NCBI GenBank assembly: GCA_964561495.1
Contig: CAZLPW010000014.1
Location: 1 to 36,636, forward strand
Length of the DNA: 36,636 bases
Reading direction: 5' to 3'
DNA from: CAZLPW01 sp964561495
Lineage (GTDB): Bacteria > Fidelibacterota > Marinisomatia > Marinisomatales > UBA1611
The notes under the pieces were generated by a model that had not been told where the DNA came from, did not search any database, and saw only the letters and a program-made list of their open reading frames with translations. The position numbers and the translations under genes were made by a program. This document shows positions 24,879-32,984 of this stretch, piece after piece. Numbering within the stretch: position 1 is the stretch's first letter; each line of letters opens with the position of its first letter.

Positions 24879-25277
24879 TTAATACGTTATATCAGATAAT
24901 TTAAGCTTGTTGAACATATCTCGAATGTTATCATTGATACGATTTATTGGTATGCGAATATTGCAATTATTTAATTGTTCGCAATTAGATTCAAAATAAC
25001 AATCCATTAAACCTAAAGGGCCTTCAAGGATTTCAAAAAAATTTGTCATTTTTATGTTACTGGATTTTTTTGTTGATCTGTATCCACCAGTAGGTCCTTG
25101 AATAGATTTGACAATATTGTGTTTTCCCAATTGTTGTAAGATTTTGGCCAATAACTCTCTGGGGATGGAGTATTTTTCAGAGATTTCTTTAACAGAAACG
25201 GTTTTATTTTTACCTTCATTTTGTAGATGTCTCATTGCAATTAATGCATACTCTACTTTTCGCGTGATTTTTAACAT
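24879..25277 (-). CDS. IscR-like Rrf2-family Fe-S sensing regulator
   Basis: The 132-aa protein has the Rrf2 winged helix: ITRKVEYALIAMRHLQNEGK, VKEISEKYSIPRELLAKILQ and QGPTGGYRSTKKSSNIKM. The three cluster ligands C93, C99 and C105 (C-x5-C-x5-C) match IscR spacing and nearly its numbering (92, 98, 104). It should bind a 2Fe-2S cluster and control the suf operon that it heads. ATG at 25277 is preceded by a good GGGAG ribosome site 9 nt upstream. A perfect palindrome centred 71 nt upstream is the likely operator, so the gene is probably autoregulated. Confidence 0.93.
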   Translation of the reverse strand: MLKITRKVEYALIAMRHLQNEGKNKTVSVKEISEKYSIPRELLAKILQQLGKHNIVKSIQGPTGGYRSTKKSSNIKMTNFFEILEGPLGLMDCYFESNCEQLNNCNIRIPINRINDNIRDMFNKLKLSDITY

Positions 25278-25320
25278 ATATTTAAACTCTCCCAGCCGAT
25301 AAATTAAAATTATATATGTT

Positions 25321-25365
25321 ATTATATCAAATATTATATACGATTATTTTAATCGTATATAATAT
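25321..25365 (-). promoter_or_regulatory. Suf operon control region: perfect 16-bp palindrome, IscR-like operator, with a -10 box
   Basis: ATATTATATACGATTA (25331-25346) and TAATCGTATATAATAT (25350-25365) are exact reverse complements around TTT. The central 25 bases agree by hand count at 19 of 25 positions with the E. coli IscR type 1 site, as I recall its consensus, and the mismatches fall symmetrically. A TATAAT on the minus strand at 25321-25326 sits directly downstream, so a protein on the palindrome would cover the -35 region. The regulator gene starts at 25277. It could also act as an AT-rich transcription stop for selD, but no T-run follows it. Confidence 0.65.
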
Positions 25366-25378
25366 AGTTATTGAACTA

Positions 25379-26416
25379 TTATTTGAGTAATCGAATTAAT
25401 GTATTTTTCTGTGTTTTAATCTTACCAATAATTGATACTTCTATATTAGAATATTTTATAAATCTATGTGCTTCATCTGGAGGCATAGAAACTAATAATC
25501 CACCAGAAGTTTGTGCATCAGAAACTAAGAGTTGATCTCTTTTAATTATATCAGGAGCATATTCAGTATATTTTTGTAAATATTCAAAATTTCTATGGCT
25601 TCCACCTGGGATGTTATCTGTATTTGCTAAGTCAAATACGCCAGAAAAAAATTTTAAGGTCGAAAAATTAATTTCGGCAGATACATTACTTGCTTCACAC
25701 ATTTCTTTTAAATGGCCAAGCAAACCAAAACCGCTAATATCGGTTACAGAATTAACTTTGAAATCTTTTAATTGATTTGCAGTTTCTTTATTTAATGTTT
25801 TCATAGATTGGACAGCTTCTGAAATAGATGTTGTACCTGCATTGCCTTTTTTTATTGCGGTCGCTATTATTCCAGTTCCTAATTTTTTAGACATTAATAT
25901 TAAATCGCCAGGTTGGGCATTTGAGTTTTTCCATATTTTATTTTCATCAATCTGACCTGTTACGACTAATCCATATTTTGGTTCTTTATCCTTAATTGAG
26001 TGTCCACCTATAATAGATATACCAGCTTCTTTTGCTTTATCAATTCCACCCTGCAGTATTTTATTTAAGGTAATTTTTGGAAGTTCGTTTATTGGGAAAG
26101 CAACTATATTTAAGGCAAAAAGTGGTGTGCCTCCCATTGCATATATATCGGATAAGGAATTAGCGGCTGCGATTTGACCAAAATCATATGGATCATCAAC
26201 AATAGGCGTAAAAAAATCTACAGTTTGGATTAAGGTGTTTCCATTTTTTAAGCGAAATGCAGCAGAATCATCTGATGATTCAAAACCCAATAGAACGGAA
26301 TCATCTTTAGATTGTTTTAAATTTCCTAGTATTTCAGATAAGTCACCCGGACCAATCTTGCATGCTCAGCCAGAGCCAGTACTTAATGTGGTTAGTCTTA
26401 TTTCTTCTCTTTTCAT
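25379..26416 (-). CDS. selD: Selenophosphate synthetase SelD, selenocysteine-containing
   Basis: The enzyme makes selenophosphate from selenide and ATP for selenocysteine and selenouridine synthesis. Starting at ATG 26416 the frame reads MKREEIRLTTLSTGSG-(UGA)-ACKIGPGDLSEIL and continues to TAA at 25379, giving 345 aa if UGA is read as Sec. UGA is codon 17 and Lys is residue 20, the same numbers as catalytic Cys17 and Lys20 of E. coli SelD (347 aa). Other motifs include GFESSDDSAAFR, TVDFFTPIVDDPYDFGQIAA, NSLSDIYAMGGTP, IIGGHSIKDKEPKYG and DISGFGLLGHLKEM. A SECIS-like hairpin follows the UGA. A conventional gene call would begin at TTG 26290 and lose the active site. It lies 45 nt after the channel gene, on the same strand. 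Confidence 0.94.
26336..26358 (-). promoter_or_regulatory. SECIS-like hairpin in selD mRNA
   Basis: On the mRNA, AGAU-U-GGUC-CGGGU-GACU-U-AUCU folds into two 4-bp stems separated by a U-U mismatch, closed by a 5-nt loop. The loop begins 17 nt after the UGA (16 nt between them) and has G at its second position. This agrees with the general bacterial SECIS pattern as I recall it (apical loop 16-37 nt downstream, a G in the first two loop bases). It would recruit SelB with Sec-tRNA. Confidence 0.7.
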
Positions 26417-26461
26417 TGGTGTATATCTATATAGATGATTTTTAAATATTTAAAAATATAT

Positions 26462-28429
26462 TTACGCTTCATCTTCAGCAAGTGTAATGAGGCCATCATT
26501 TGGTGTTATGGTGAATTTTTGATTTTTATTAGGAATTAAATTAACTCCAAATGATTTTTCTTTATTTGATTGATCTGATTGCAGTTGGATACCTAAACAA
26601 ACTTCATTTCTTAATTGGGCAGCTTGGCTACATTCACCATAGGAGATATTAATTTCATTGCTCTTTTCAAAAGAGAAATAATATTTAGCGGGTTTAATAT
26701 AAAGTTCACTTCCTTCAGCTTGGAATAGATCATCATATACATCTAGAGCCAGTGGTTCTTCTGAGACCTGTGCCATAATTTGAGATACAAATTGATTTGA
26801 TACCATGAAGTCTTCAACTCCACTGTTAAGAATAATGTCGATATTTTCACTATCCATCACTTCTGTAATTAACTTAGGCCATTTTTCAGATCCATTTTCC
26901 CGTAGTACTTGTCGTAATCGAATTAAAAGAGAGATAACATAAGCGTCCATTTCTTCAATGGTATTTCCCCCAGGCGATAAGATTAAAATGCTATCAAAAC
27001 TTTGTGGGGCAATTGTTTTTAATGTAGTAAGGTCATTCAAATCAATTTTCTGGATTCCTAATATTAAATCAGAATATTCGTTTCGCAATTCATCTAAAAA
27101 TTTTTTCATTTCTTCACTAAGATTAATATCATATAAAACTATCTCAGATCCAGAAGGAACATATGTGCAAAGTTTTTCCATGATTATATTGGATTTTGTT
27201 GTCCAATTAAGGATAGCAACTCTTTGTTTTCTTAACTTAGAATCCACCTCAGGCAACTTTTTTATTTCAGGCTTATAAACAGGTTCATCAAAATAAAATA
27301 TAGTAGAATCATCCTCAGCAAAAACAATCAAGTCATCTTCATCCGTAATTTTTGTATCTTCAGGTGGATTTAATTTAATATCTCCATTTGAGAAATGAAT
27401 TCCCATAGGTGTGCTACTTTTAAAACGATTGATACTTTCTCCAAAAGTAAGGGGACCACCCCAACCTTTATCGGGCTGAAAGAAATAGAATTCATTCCCA
27501 TCAAAACCAACCATATCGCTATATACCACCGAAAGTCCATTTCTGCTCAAAGCTAACTGAGCGATCATTCTCGAAAGGACGCTAACTTCATTTAATGCTT
27601 TAACAATACCTGTAGATATGTTTTCTGCTAATTCCCGGTCTCGGTCTGAATGGATTTCACAAACAATTGGAGGATGTTTGTCTCCCTCACATGTTGCAAT
27701 AATTGACATTATTGATTTAAGAACTAATGCGTCTGCTAATTTGCAATCTTCTTTTGATTGCCAACTTGCCGCAGAATTCATAATAATTATTGATTTTGAT
27801 TTTTCAGCTTGAACTTTTCTTAGATTATTAATATTGGTTACGACACCTGATCGTGTAATGATTCTGGTCGTACCGAGGTCAATGATATTATCTCTTATAA
27901 CATTGTCCATTTCTTCTTTATCATTATCAGCAAGTATTACGATTGAAGCATCTTGCTCCGATTCGTTGGCTTCTATCAATTCTCGGATAATTTCGATGAT
28001 ACGATCTCCGAACCCTAAAATTAATGTATGACCATTTTCAAGCACCAAACTTCTTCCCCGACGCAATTCAGCAAGTTTGGCCTCAAAAACACTTGTTATA
28101 AAAGCAACCATACTTGAAAAAAGTATAAGCCCAACTAGCACTCCGATTATTGAAGTCAGTTTTGCTGCCCAATTGCTATCGCCATCTGTTTCGGCTGCGG
28201 AACCTTCCATAACAGCAACATAAACACGCCACGGAATTTCAAGCCAACTTGCTAGAGTTTCATCTGGAATAAAAATATTGGCGATTATCCTTAATATCAC
28301 CATAATTAAGAAGCCCAGCGTAAATAATAATAAAAGAGCTAAAAATATAGAGGCACTTCCTTTTGACATAAAATTGTCAATAGCATATCTAATTCGCATA
28401 TTTAAAGGATAAGAGAATTGTTTACTCAT
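26462..28429 (-). CDS. CASTOR/POLLUX-type ion channel with tandem RCK-like domains
   Basis: The 655-aa protein has a first membrane span at about 27-50, a pore-like loop with WRVYVAVMEGSAAETDGDSN and a second span at about 91-113. Two nucleotide-binding RCK/TrkA_N-like modules follow, the first starting GHTLILGFGDRIIEIIRELI (133-152) and the second RVAILNWTTKSNIIMEKL. This is the plan of bacterial relatives of plant CASTOR/POLLUX and of SthK/MthK-like regulated channels. It probably passes K+ or Ca2+ across the inner membrane. The first Rossmann motif is GFGDR, short of a canonical GxGxxG. It is divergent from korA across 218 nt and may be co-transcribed with selD; no functional link is evident. 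Confidence 0.85.
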   Translation of the reverse strand: MSKQFSYPLNMRIRYAIDNFMSKGSASIFLALLLLFTLGFLIMVILRIIANIFIPDETLASWLEIPWRVYVAVMEGSAAETDGDSNWAAKLTSIIGVLVGLILFSSMVAFITSVFEAKLAELRRGRSLVLENGHTLILGFGDRIIEIIRELIEANESEQDASIVILADNDKEEMDNVIRDNIIDLGTTRIITRSGVVTNINNLRKVQAEKSKSIIIMNSAASWQSKEDCKLADALVLKSIMSIIATCEGDKHPPIVCEIHSDRDRELAENISTGIVKALNEVSVLSRMIAQLALSRNGLSVVYSDMVGFDGNEFYFFQPDKGWGGPLTFGESINRFKSSTPMGIHFSNGDIKLNPPEDTKITDEDDLIVFAEDDSTIFYFDEPVYKPEIKKLPEVDSKLRKQRVAILNWTTKSNIIMEKLCTYVPSGSEIVLYDINLSEEMKKFLDELRNEYSDLILGIQKIDLNDLTTLKTIAPQSFDSILILSPGGNTIEEMDAYVISLLIRLRQVLRENGSEKWPKLITEVMDSENIDIILNSGVEDFMVSNQFVSQIMAQVSEEPLALDVYDDLFQAEGSELYIKPAKYYFSFEKSNEINISYGECSQAAQLRNEVCLGIQLQSDQSNKEKSFGVNLIPNKNQKFTITPNDGLITLAEDEA

Positions 28430-28647
28430 AATAAATCCAGATGAATTTTGTACATGATTTACGTATTAATTTTAGTAATCTTGTTATATAATCCAAAAAA
28501 TAAAACTAATTAATTTCATTTCTAAAAAATGTTCATCTTGGTAGATTTAGTTTGGTTTAGAAAAAAATAATTAAAAAATTTAGTCACATTACATTTAGGC
28601 AAATATACTTTTCTAAAGGTTTAACAATTAAAAGGTAAAAGGTTTTC

Positions 28648-30501
28648 ATGGGGAAGACATTTAAAACAATCGACGAGGCTGTAATTCGCTTTGCAGGAGA
28701 TTCGGGAGATGGGATGCAATTAACTGGTGGTCGTTTCACCGAAACTACCGCTATAGTTGGCAATGATCTTAGCACATTACCAGATTTTCCAGCGGAGATT
28801 CGAGCTCCCGCTGGATCTTTGGCTGGTGTGAGCGCTTTTCAGCTTAAATTTTCTTCTAAAGATATTCATACTCCAGGTGATAAACCTGATGTTCTTGTAG
28901 CAATGAACCCAGCTGCTCTAAAAGTTCACCAAAAGGATATTATACCTGGCGGGACTATAATTATTAATACAGATGCTTTTTCAAAAAAGAATTTAAATTT
29001 TGCTGGTTATGAAACCAGCCCGCTTGAAGATGGAACTTTAGATGATTATTTTACTATTATACCTGTTGAGATGAATAAGATGGTTACAGGTGCCTGTGAG
29101 GGGATGGATCTCTCTCCAAAACTTGTACTAAGAACAAAGAATTTTTTTGCTCTTGGAATTTTATTCTATATGTATGATAGACCTATGGATGCTACGGAGG
29201 CTTGGCTTAAGAAAAAATTTGCAGGTAAGGATGCTATTATTGAGGCAAATACGCAATCGATGCATGCAGGATATAATTATGCAGATACAACCGAAATATT
29301 TACTACCCGTTTTAAGGTTGAAAAAGCATCTTTACCTCCAGGAACCTATAGAAATATTAATGGAAATTTAGCTACATCATTAGGGTTGTTAGCTGCATCT
29401 GAGAATGCAAAATTAGGTTTATTTTTGGGGAGCTATCCCATAACGCCTGCAAGTGATATTTTACACACACTCTCTTCTTGGAAACATTTTGGAGTGAAAA
29501 CATTTCAAGCTGAAGATGAGATTGCTGGAGTGACATCTGCAATTGGAGCTTCCTATTCGGGTAACTTGGCAGTTACCACTACATCTGGTCCTGGAATAGC
29601 TTTAAAAGGCGAAGCTATTGGTTTAGCAATTATGACCGAATTGCCTTTGGTTGTAATAAATGTTCAAAGAGGAGGCCCTAGTACAGGGCTTCCAACTAAG
29701 ACTGAACAATCTGATCTAAATCAAGCATTATATGGTCGAAATGGAGAAGCTCCAATGCCTGTAATTGCGGCTGCGACACCAGGCGATTGTTTTTATGCTG
29801 CTTATGAAGCGTGTAAAATAGCCATAAAACATATGACACCAGTGATGCTATTAACTGATGGATATCTTGCAAATGGTTCGGAACCATGGAGCATTCCTAA
29901 AACTGACGACCTCGATCCTATTAAGGTAAGTTTTACTAAGAAAAATAATTCTGATAATGAGTTTTTACCTTATTTGAGAGAGGAGAAAACTTTAGCAAGG
30001 CCTTGGGCTATACCTGGGACAAAAGGTTTAGAACATAGAGTTGGAGGTATTGAAACAGCTGAAAACACGGGGCATGTTAGTTATGATCCTGAGAATCATC
30101 ACAAAATGGTTGTATTAAGGCAGGAAAAAGTAAATCGTATACAAAATGAAATTCCTGAAACATCAGTTTTTGGAGATCCTAATGGTGATCTCTTAATTTT
30201 GAGTTGGGGAGGAACCTATGGCGCTTGTCGATCTGCTGCTGAAACCTTACAAGAAGAAGATCATAAAGTGTCTCATGTTCATCTACGTTGGATTAGTCCT
30301 TTACCAAAAGATTTAGGAGAAGTTTTAATTCACTTTAAACACATACTTGTACCTGAAATTAACTTGGGACAGTTATTAAGATTAATTAGGTCTGAGTATC
30401 TTGTGGATGCGAAAGGTTTAAATCTAGTAAGAGGTCGGCCTATTGGTGCAAGTGTAATTGTCGAAACTGTAAAAGAAACATTAGGGGGAAAAAATGAGTG
30501 A
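28648..30501 (+). CDS. korA: 2-oxoacid:ferredoxin oxidoreductase, fused gamma-alpha subunit (KorA type)
   Basis: This 617-aa subunit starts with the gamma domain (VIRFAGDSGDGMQLTGGRFT, STLPDFPAEIRAPAGSLAGV, DVLVAMNPAAL; about 1-190). The alpha domain follows from about 230 (LGLFLGSYPITPASDILHTL, FQAEDEIAGVTSAIGASYSG, TTTSGPGIALKGEAIGLAIM, VINVQRGGPSTGLPTKTEQS). The fused form is typical of 2-oxoglutarate:ferredoxin oxidoreductase (KorA) in bacteria. With KorB it oxidises 2-oxoglutarate to succinyl-CoA with ferredoxin, or runs in reverse in CO2 fixation. An AAAAGG ribosome site precedes the ATG at 28648. It overlaps korB by 8 nt. Specificity for 2-oxoglutarate rather than pyruvate is inferred from the two-gene form and the fumarase neighbour. 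Confidence 0.92.
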   Translation: MGKTFKTIDEAVIRFAGDSGDGMQLTGGRFTETTAIVGNDLSTLPDFPAEIRAPAGSLAGVSAFQLKFSSKDIHTPGDKPDVLVAMNPAALKVHQKDIIPGGTIIINTDAFSKKNLNFAGYETSPLEDGTLDDYFTIIPVEMNKMVTGACEGMDLSPKLVLRTKNFFALGILFYMYDRPMDATEAWLKKKFAGKDAIIEANTQSMHAGYNYADTTEIFTTRFKVEKASLPPGTYRNINGNLATSLGLLAASENAKLGLFLGSYPITPASDILHTLSSWKHFGVKTFQAEDEIAGVTSAIGASYSGNLAVTTTSGPGIALKGEAIGLAIMTELPLVVINVQRGGPSTGLPTKTEQSDLNQALYGRNGEAPMPVIAAATPGDCFYAAYEACKIAIKHMTPVMLLTDGYLANGSEPWSIPKTDDLDPIKVSFTKKNNSDNEFLPYLREEKTLARPWAIPGTKGLEHRVGGIETAENTGHVSYDPENHHKMVVLRQEKVNRIQNEIPETSVFGDPNGDLLILSWGGTYGACRSAAETLQEEDHKVSHVHLRWISPLPKDLGEVLIHFKHILVPEINLGQLLRLIRSEYLVDAKGLNLVRGRPIGASVIVETVKETLGGKNE

Positions 30502-31501
30502 AATAGAAATACCGCAGTTAACAAAAAAAGATTTTGTATCAGATCAAGCGGTTCGATGGTGCCCTGGTTGTGGAGACTATGCCATTTTAGCGCAGACTCA
30601 AAAGCAAATGCCAACCTTTGGTCGTAAGCGTGAAGAGTTTGTATTTGTATCAGGAATCGGTTGTTCCAGTCGGTTTCCATATTATATGAATACTTACGGA
30701 TTTCATTCAATTCATGGTCGTGCTCCAGCAATTGCTACAGGAGTAAAGATTGCTAATCCTGATCTATCTGTATGGGTAGTCACAGGAGATGGCGATGGCC
30801 TATCAATTGGAGGAAATCATTTTATGCATGCCCTTAGAAGAAATATGGATCTAAATATTTTAATGTTCAATAATAGGATATATGGATTAACTAAAGGTCA
30901 ATATTCACCTACCTCCGAAGTTGGAAAAATCACTAAAGCTACTCCCTACGGCTCTATTGATATTCCACTTAATCCTCCATCTTTGGCCCTTGGCGCGCAA
31001 GCGACATTTGTTGCTAGGACTATAGATCGTTGGCAAAAACATATGGCAGAGATGATGGAAAGATCATATAAGCATGATGGTGGCTCTTTCATAGAAATAT
31101 ATCAAAATTGTAATATTTTTAATGATGGTGCATTCGAGCCTTATACTAATTCAGAGAAAATGGATAATGTGATTGAATTAAAAAATAATGAACCAATGCT
31201 GTTTTCAAAAGAGACTAAAGGAATAAAACTAGAAGGTTCTAAGGCAATAGTAGTTGATATGGAAAAAAATAGTACTGATGATATTTTAATTCATGATGAA
31301 ACTGATCTTGATCTTGCACATATAATAGCTAACTGGACGTCTAATCCTAATTTACCTGAGCCTATAGGTGTTATTTATTCAATAGACAAACCAACCTATA
31401 ATCAAGACATGGTGGATCAGATCGATTTTGCAAAAAAGAAAAAAGGAACTGGTTCTGTGCAAGATCTTCTTAATGCTGGAGATACCTGGATTGTAAAATA
31501 A
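30494..31501 (+). CDS. korB: 2-oxoacid:ferredoxin oxidoreductase, beta subunit (KorB type)
   Basis: The 335-aa subunit binds thiamine diphosphate and one 4Fe-4S cluster. Cluster cysteines are visible at C23 and C26 (WCPGCGDYAIL), C57 (GIGCSSRFPYY) and C206 (QNCNIFNDGAF). The ThDP site is VTGDGDGLSIGGNHF, then FNNRIYGLTKGQYSPTS. Its ATG lies inside the end of korA, with the GGGGG run of korA as ribosome site, so it is translationally coupled. It is followed by fumC with a 2-nt gap. Confidence 0.94.
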   Translation: MSEIEIPQLTKKDFVSDQAVRWCPGCGDYAILAQTQKQMPTFGRKREEFVFVSGIGCSSRFPYYMNTYGFHSIHGRAPAIATGVKIANPDLSVWVVTGDGDGLSIGGNHFMHALRRNMDLNILMFNNRIYGLTKGQYSPTSEVGKITKATPYGSIDIPLNPPSLALGAQATFVARTIDRWQKHMAEMMERSYKHDGGSFIEIYQNCNIFNDGAFEPYTNSEKMDNVIELKNNEPMLFSKETKGIKLEGSKAIVVDMEKNSTDDILIHDETDLDLAHIIANWTSNPNLPEPIGVIYSIDKPTYNQDMVDQIDFAKKKKGTGSVQDLLNAGDTWIVK

Positions 31502-31503
31502 TT

Positions 31504-32901
31504 ATGACTTTACGTACTGAACGGGATAGTATTGGACCAATTGAGGTACCATCTGATAAGTATTATGGAGCACAGACTCAAAGATCATCTGAGAATTTTA
31601 AAATTGGGATTGAGCAATTTCCTCGTCAGTTCATTCGAGCATATGGGATAATAAAAAAAGCTGTTGCCAAAGTTAATCATTCATTTGGCCTTTTAGATGA
31701 TAATATACAGATCGCGATTGATGATGCATCTGATGAAGTAATTAATGGTGATTTAGATGATCATTTTCCTTTAGTTGTGTGGCAAACAGGAAGTGGGACT
31801 CAAACAAATATGAATAATAATGAGGTCATTTCTAATAGAGCTATAGAAAAAATGGGTGGCGAAATTGGTAGCAAAATGCCAGTGCATCCAAATGATCATG
31901 TAAACATGTCCCAATCAACAAATGATACTTTTCCTACAGCAATAAATATTTCAGCCGTTGAAAGCGTTTATTCAAATCTTATTCCAAATTTGAAAATTTT
32001 ACGTGATGCTTTGCAAAATAAATCTGAAGAGTATATGGATATTATAAAATTGGGAAGAACTCATTTACAAGATGCGACACCATTAAGTTTAGGGCAAGAA
32101 TTTTCAGGCTATGTTTCTGCTTTAGATAATGGACTTAAGCGAATTGAAAATTCTTTAGAATCATGTTTGGAATTACCTATTGGAGGGACAGCTGTTGGGA
32201 CAGGTATTAATACATTTGAAGGGTTTGATGAAAAAGTTTCAAAGCAAATTTCTAAAATTACTGGTCTTCCATTTCGAACCGTTTCAAATAAGTTTGAGGC
32301 CTTAGGAACACATGATAGTATGGTAGAACTCTCTGGTGCGTTAAAGGTTGTTGCTAATTCACTCTTTAAGATTGCTAATGATATCCGATGGTTATCAAGT
32401 GGTCCTCGTTCTGGTATCGGTGAATTGATTTTACCAGCGAACGAACCTGGATCATCTATTATGCCAGGCAAAATAAATCCAACTCAGTGTGAAGCCATGA
32501 CCATGGTTTGTCTTCAGGTTATAGGAAATGATGTGTCAATAACCGTTGCTGGCTCAAGTGGTAATTTTGAACTTAATGTTTTTCGACCTCTAATAGCTTT
32601 TAATATTCTACAGTCAATTCAGCTGTTGGGAGATGCGTCAAAATCATTTACGGAAAATGCGATTTTAGGTTTAAAACCTAATCTTGATCGTATCCATAAA
32701 AACTTGCATGATTCTCTAATGCTTGTTACTGCTTTGAATCCCTATATTGGATATGATAAAGCTTCTGAGGTTGCAAAAAAAGCCCATAAAGAAAATATTA
32801 CTCTGCGACAAGCAATTGTTGACCTTAAGTATCTATCTGGCAAAGAGTTTGATAGGTTAATAAAACCAGAAGAAATGATACATCCAAAAAAGAAAAAATA
32901 A
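31504..32901 (+). CDS. fumC: Class II fumarate hydratase
   Basis: The 465-aa protein carries the fumarase/aspartase signature GSSIMPGKINPTQCEA at about 316-331. It also has ERDSIGPIEVPSDKYYGAQT at the N-terminus, VWQTGSGTQTNMNNNEVISN, HPNDHVNMSQSTNDTFPTA and KLGRTHLQDATPLSLGQEFS, which mark class II fumarase rather than aspartase or argininosuccinate lyase. It interconverts fumarate and malate without an Fe-S cluster. It is the third gene of the korAB-fumC operon, linking it to the TCA cycle. Confidence 0.96.
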   Translation: MTLRTERDSIGPIEVPSDKYYGAQTQRSSENFKIGIEQFPRQFIRAYGIIKKAVAKVNHSFGLLDDNIQIAIDDASDEVINGDLDDHFPLVVWQTGSGTQTNMNNNEVISNRAIEKMGGEIGSKMPVHPNDHVNMSQSTNDTFPTAINISAVESVYSNLIPNLKILRDALQNKSEEYMDIIKLGRTHLQDATPLSLGQEFSGYVSALDNGLKRIENSLESCLELPIGGTAVGTGINTFEGFDEKVSKQISKITGLPFRTVSNKFEALGTHDSMVELSGALKVVANSLFKIANDIRWLSSGPRSGIGELILPANEPGSSIMPGKINPTQCEAMTMVCLQVIGNDVSITVAGSSGNFELNVFRPLIAFNILQSIQLLGDASKSFTENAILGLKPNLDRIHKNLHDSLMLVTALNPYIGYDKASEVAKKAHKENITLRQAIVDLKYLSGKEFDRLIKPEEMIHPKKKK

Positions 32902-32984
32902 AAATTAATATTATTTTTTTATTTTTAATGAATATACTGTTTGTTTTATCTTCAATTTTAAAGGATTAAACTGGAAATAATTAT

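Noticed and set aside
26290..26292. TTG as the start of selD, giving a 303-aa protein
   Set aside because: It removes the catalytic Sec/Lys segment. Upstream codons in the same frame encode the conserved SelD N-terminus interrupted only by UGA.
30330..30731. 133-aa minus-strand frame across the korA/korB junction
   Set aside because: It lies opposite two clearly conserved genes and shows no domain.
32109..32471. 120-aa minus-strand frame inside fumC
   Set aside because: It is antisense to the fumarase signature region and not credible as a protein.
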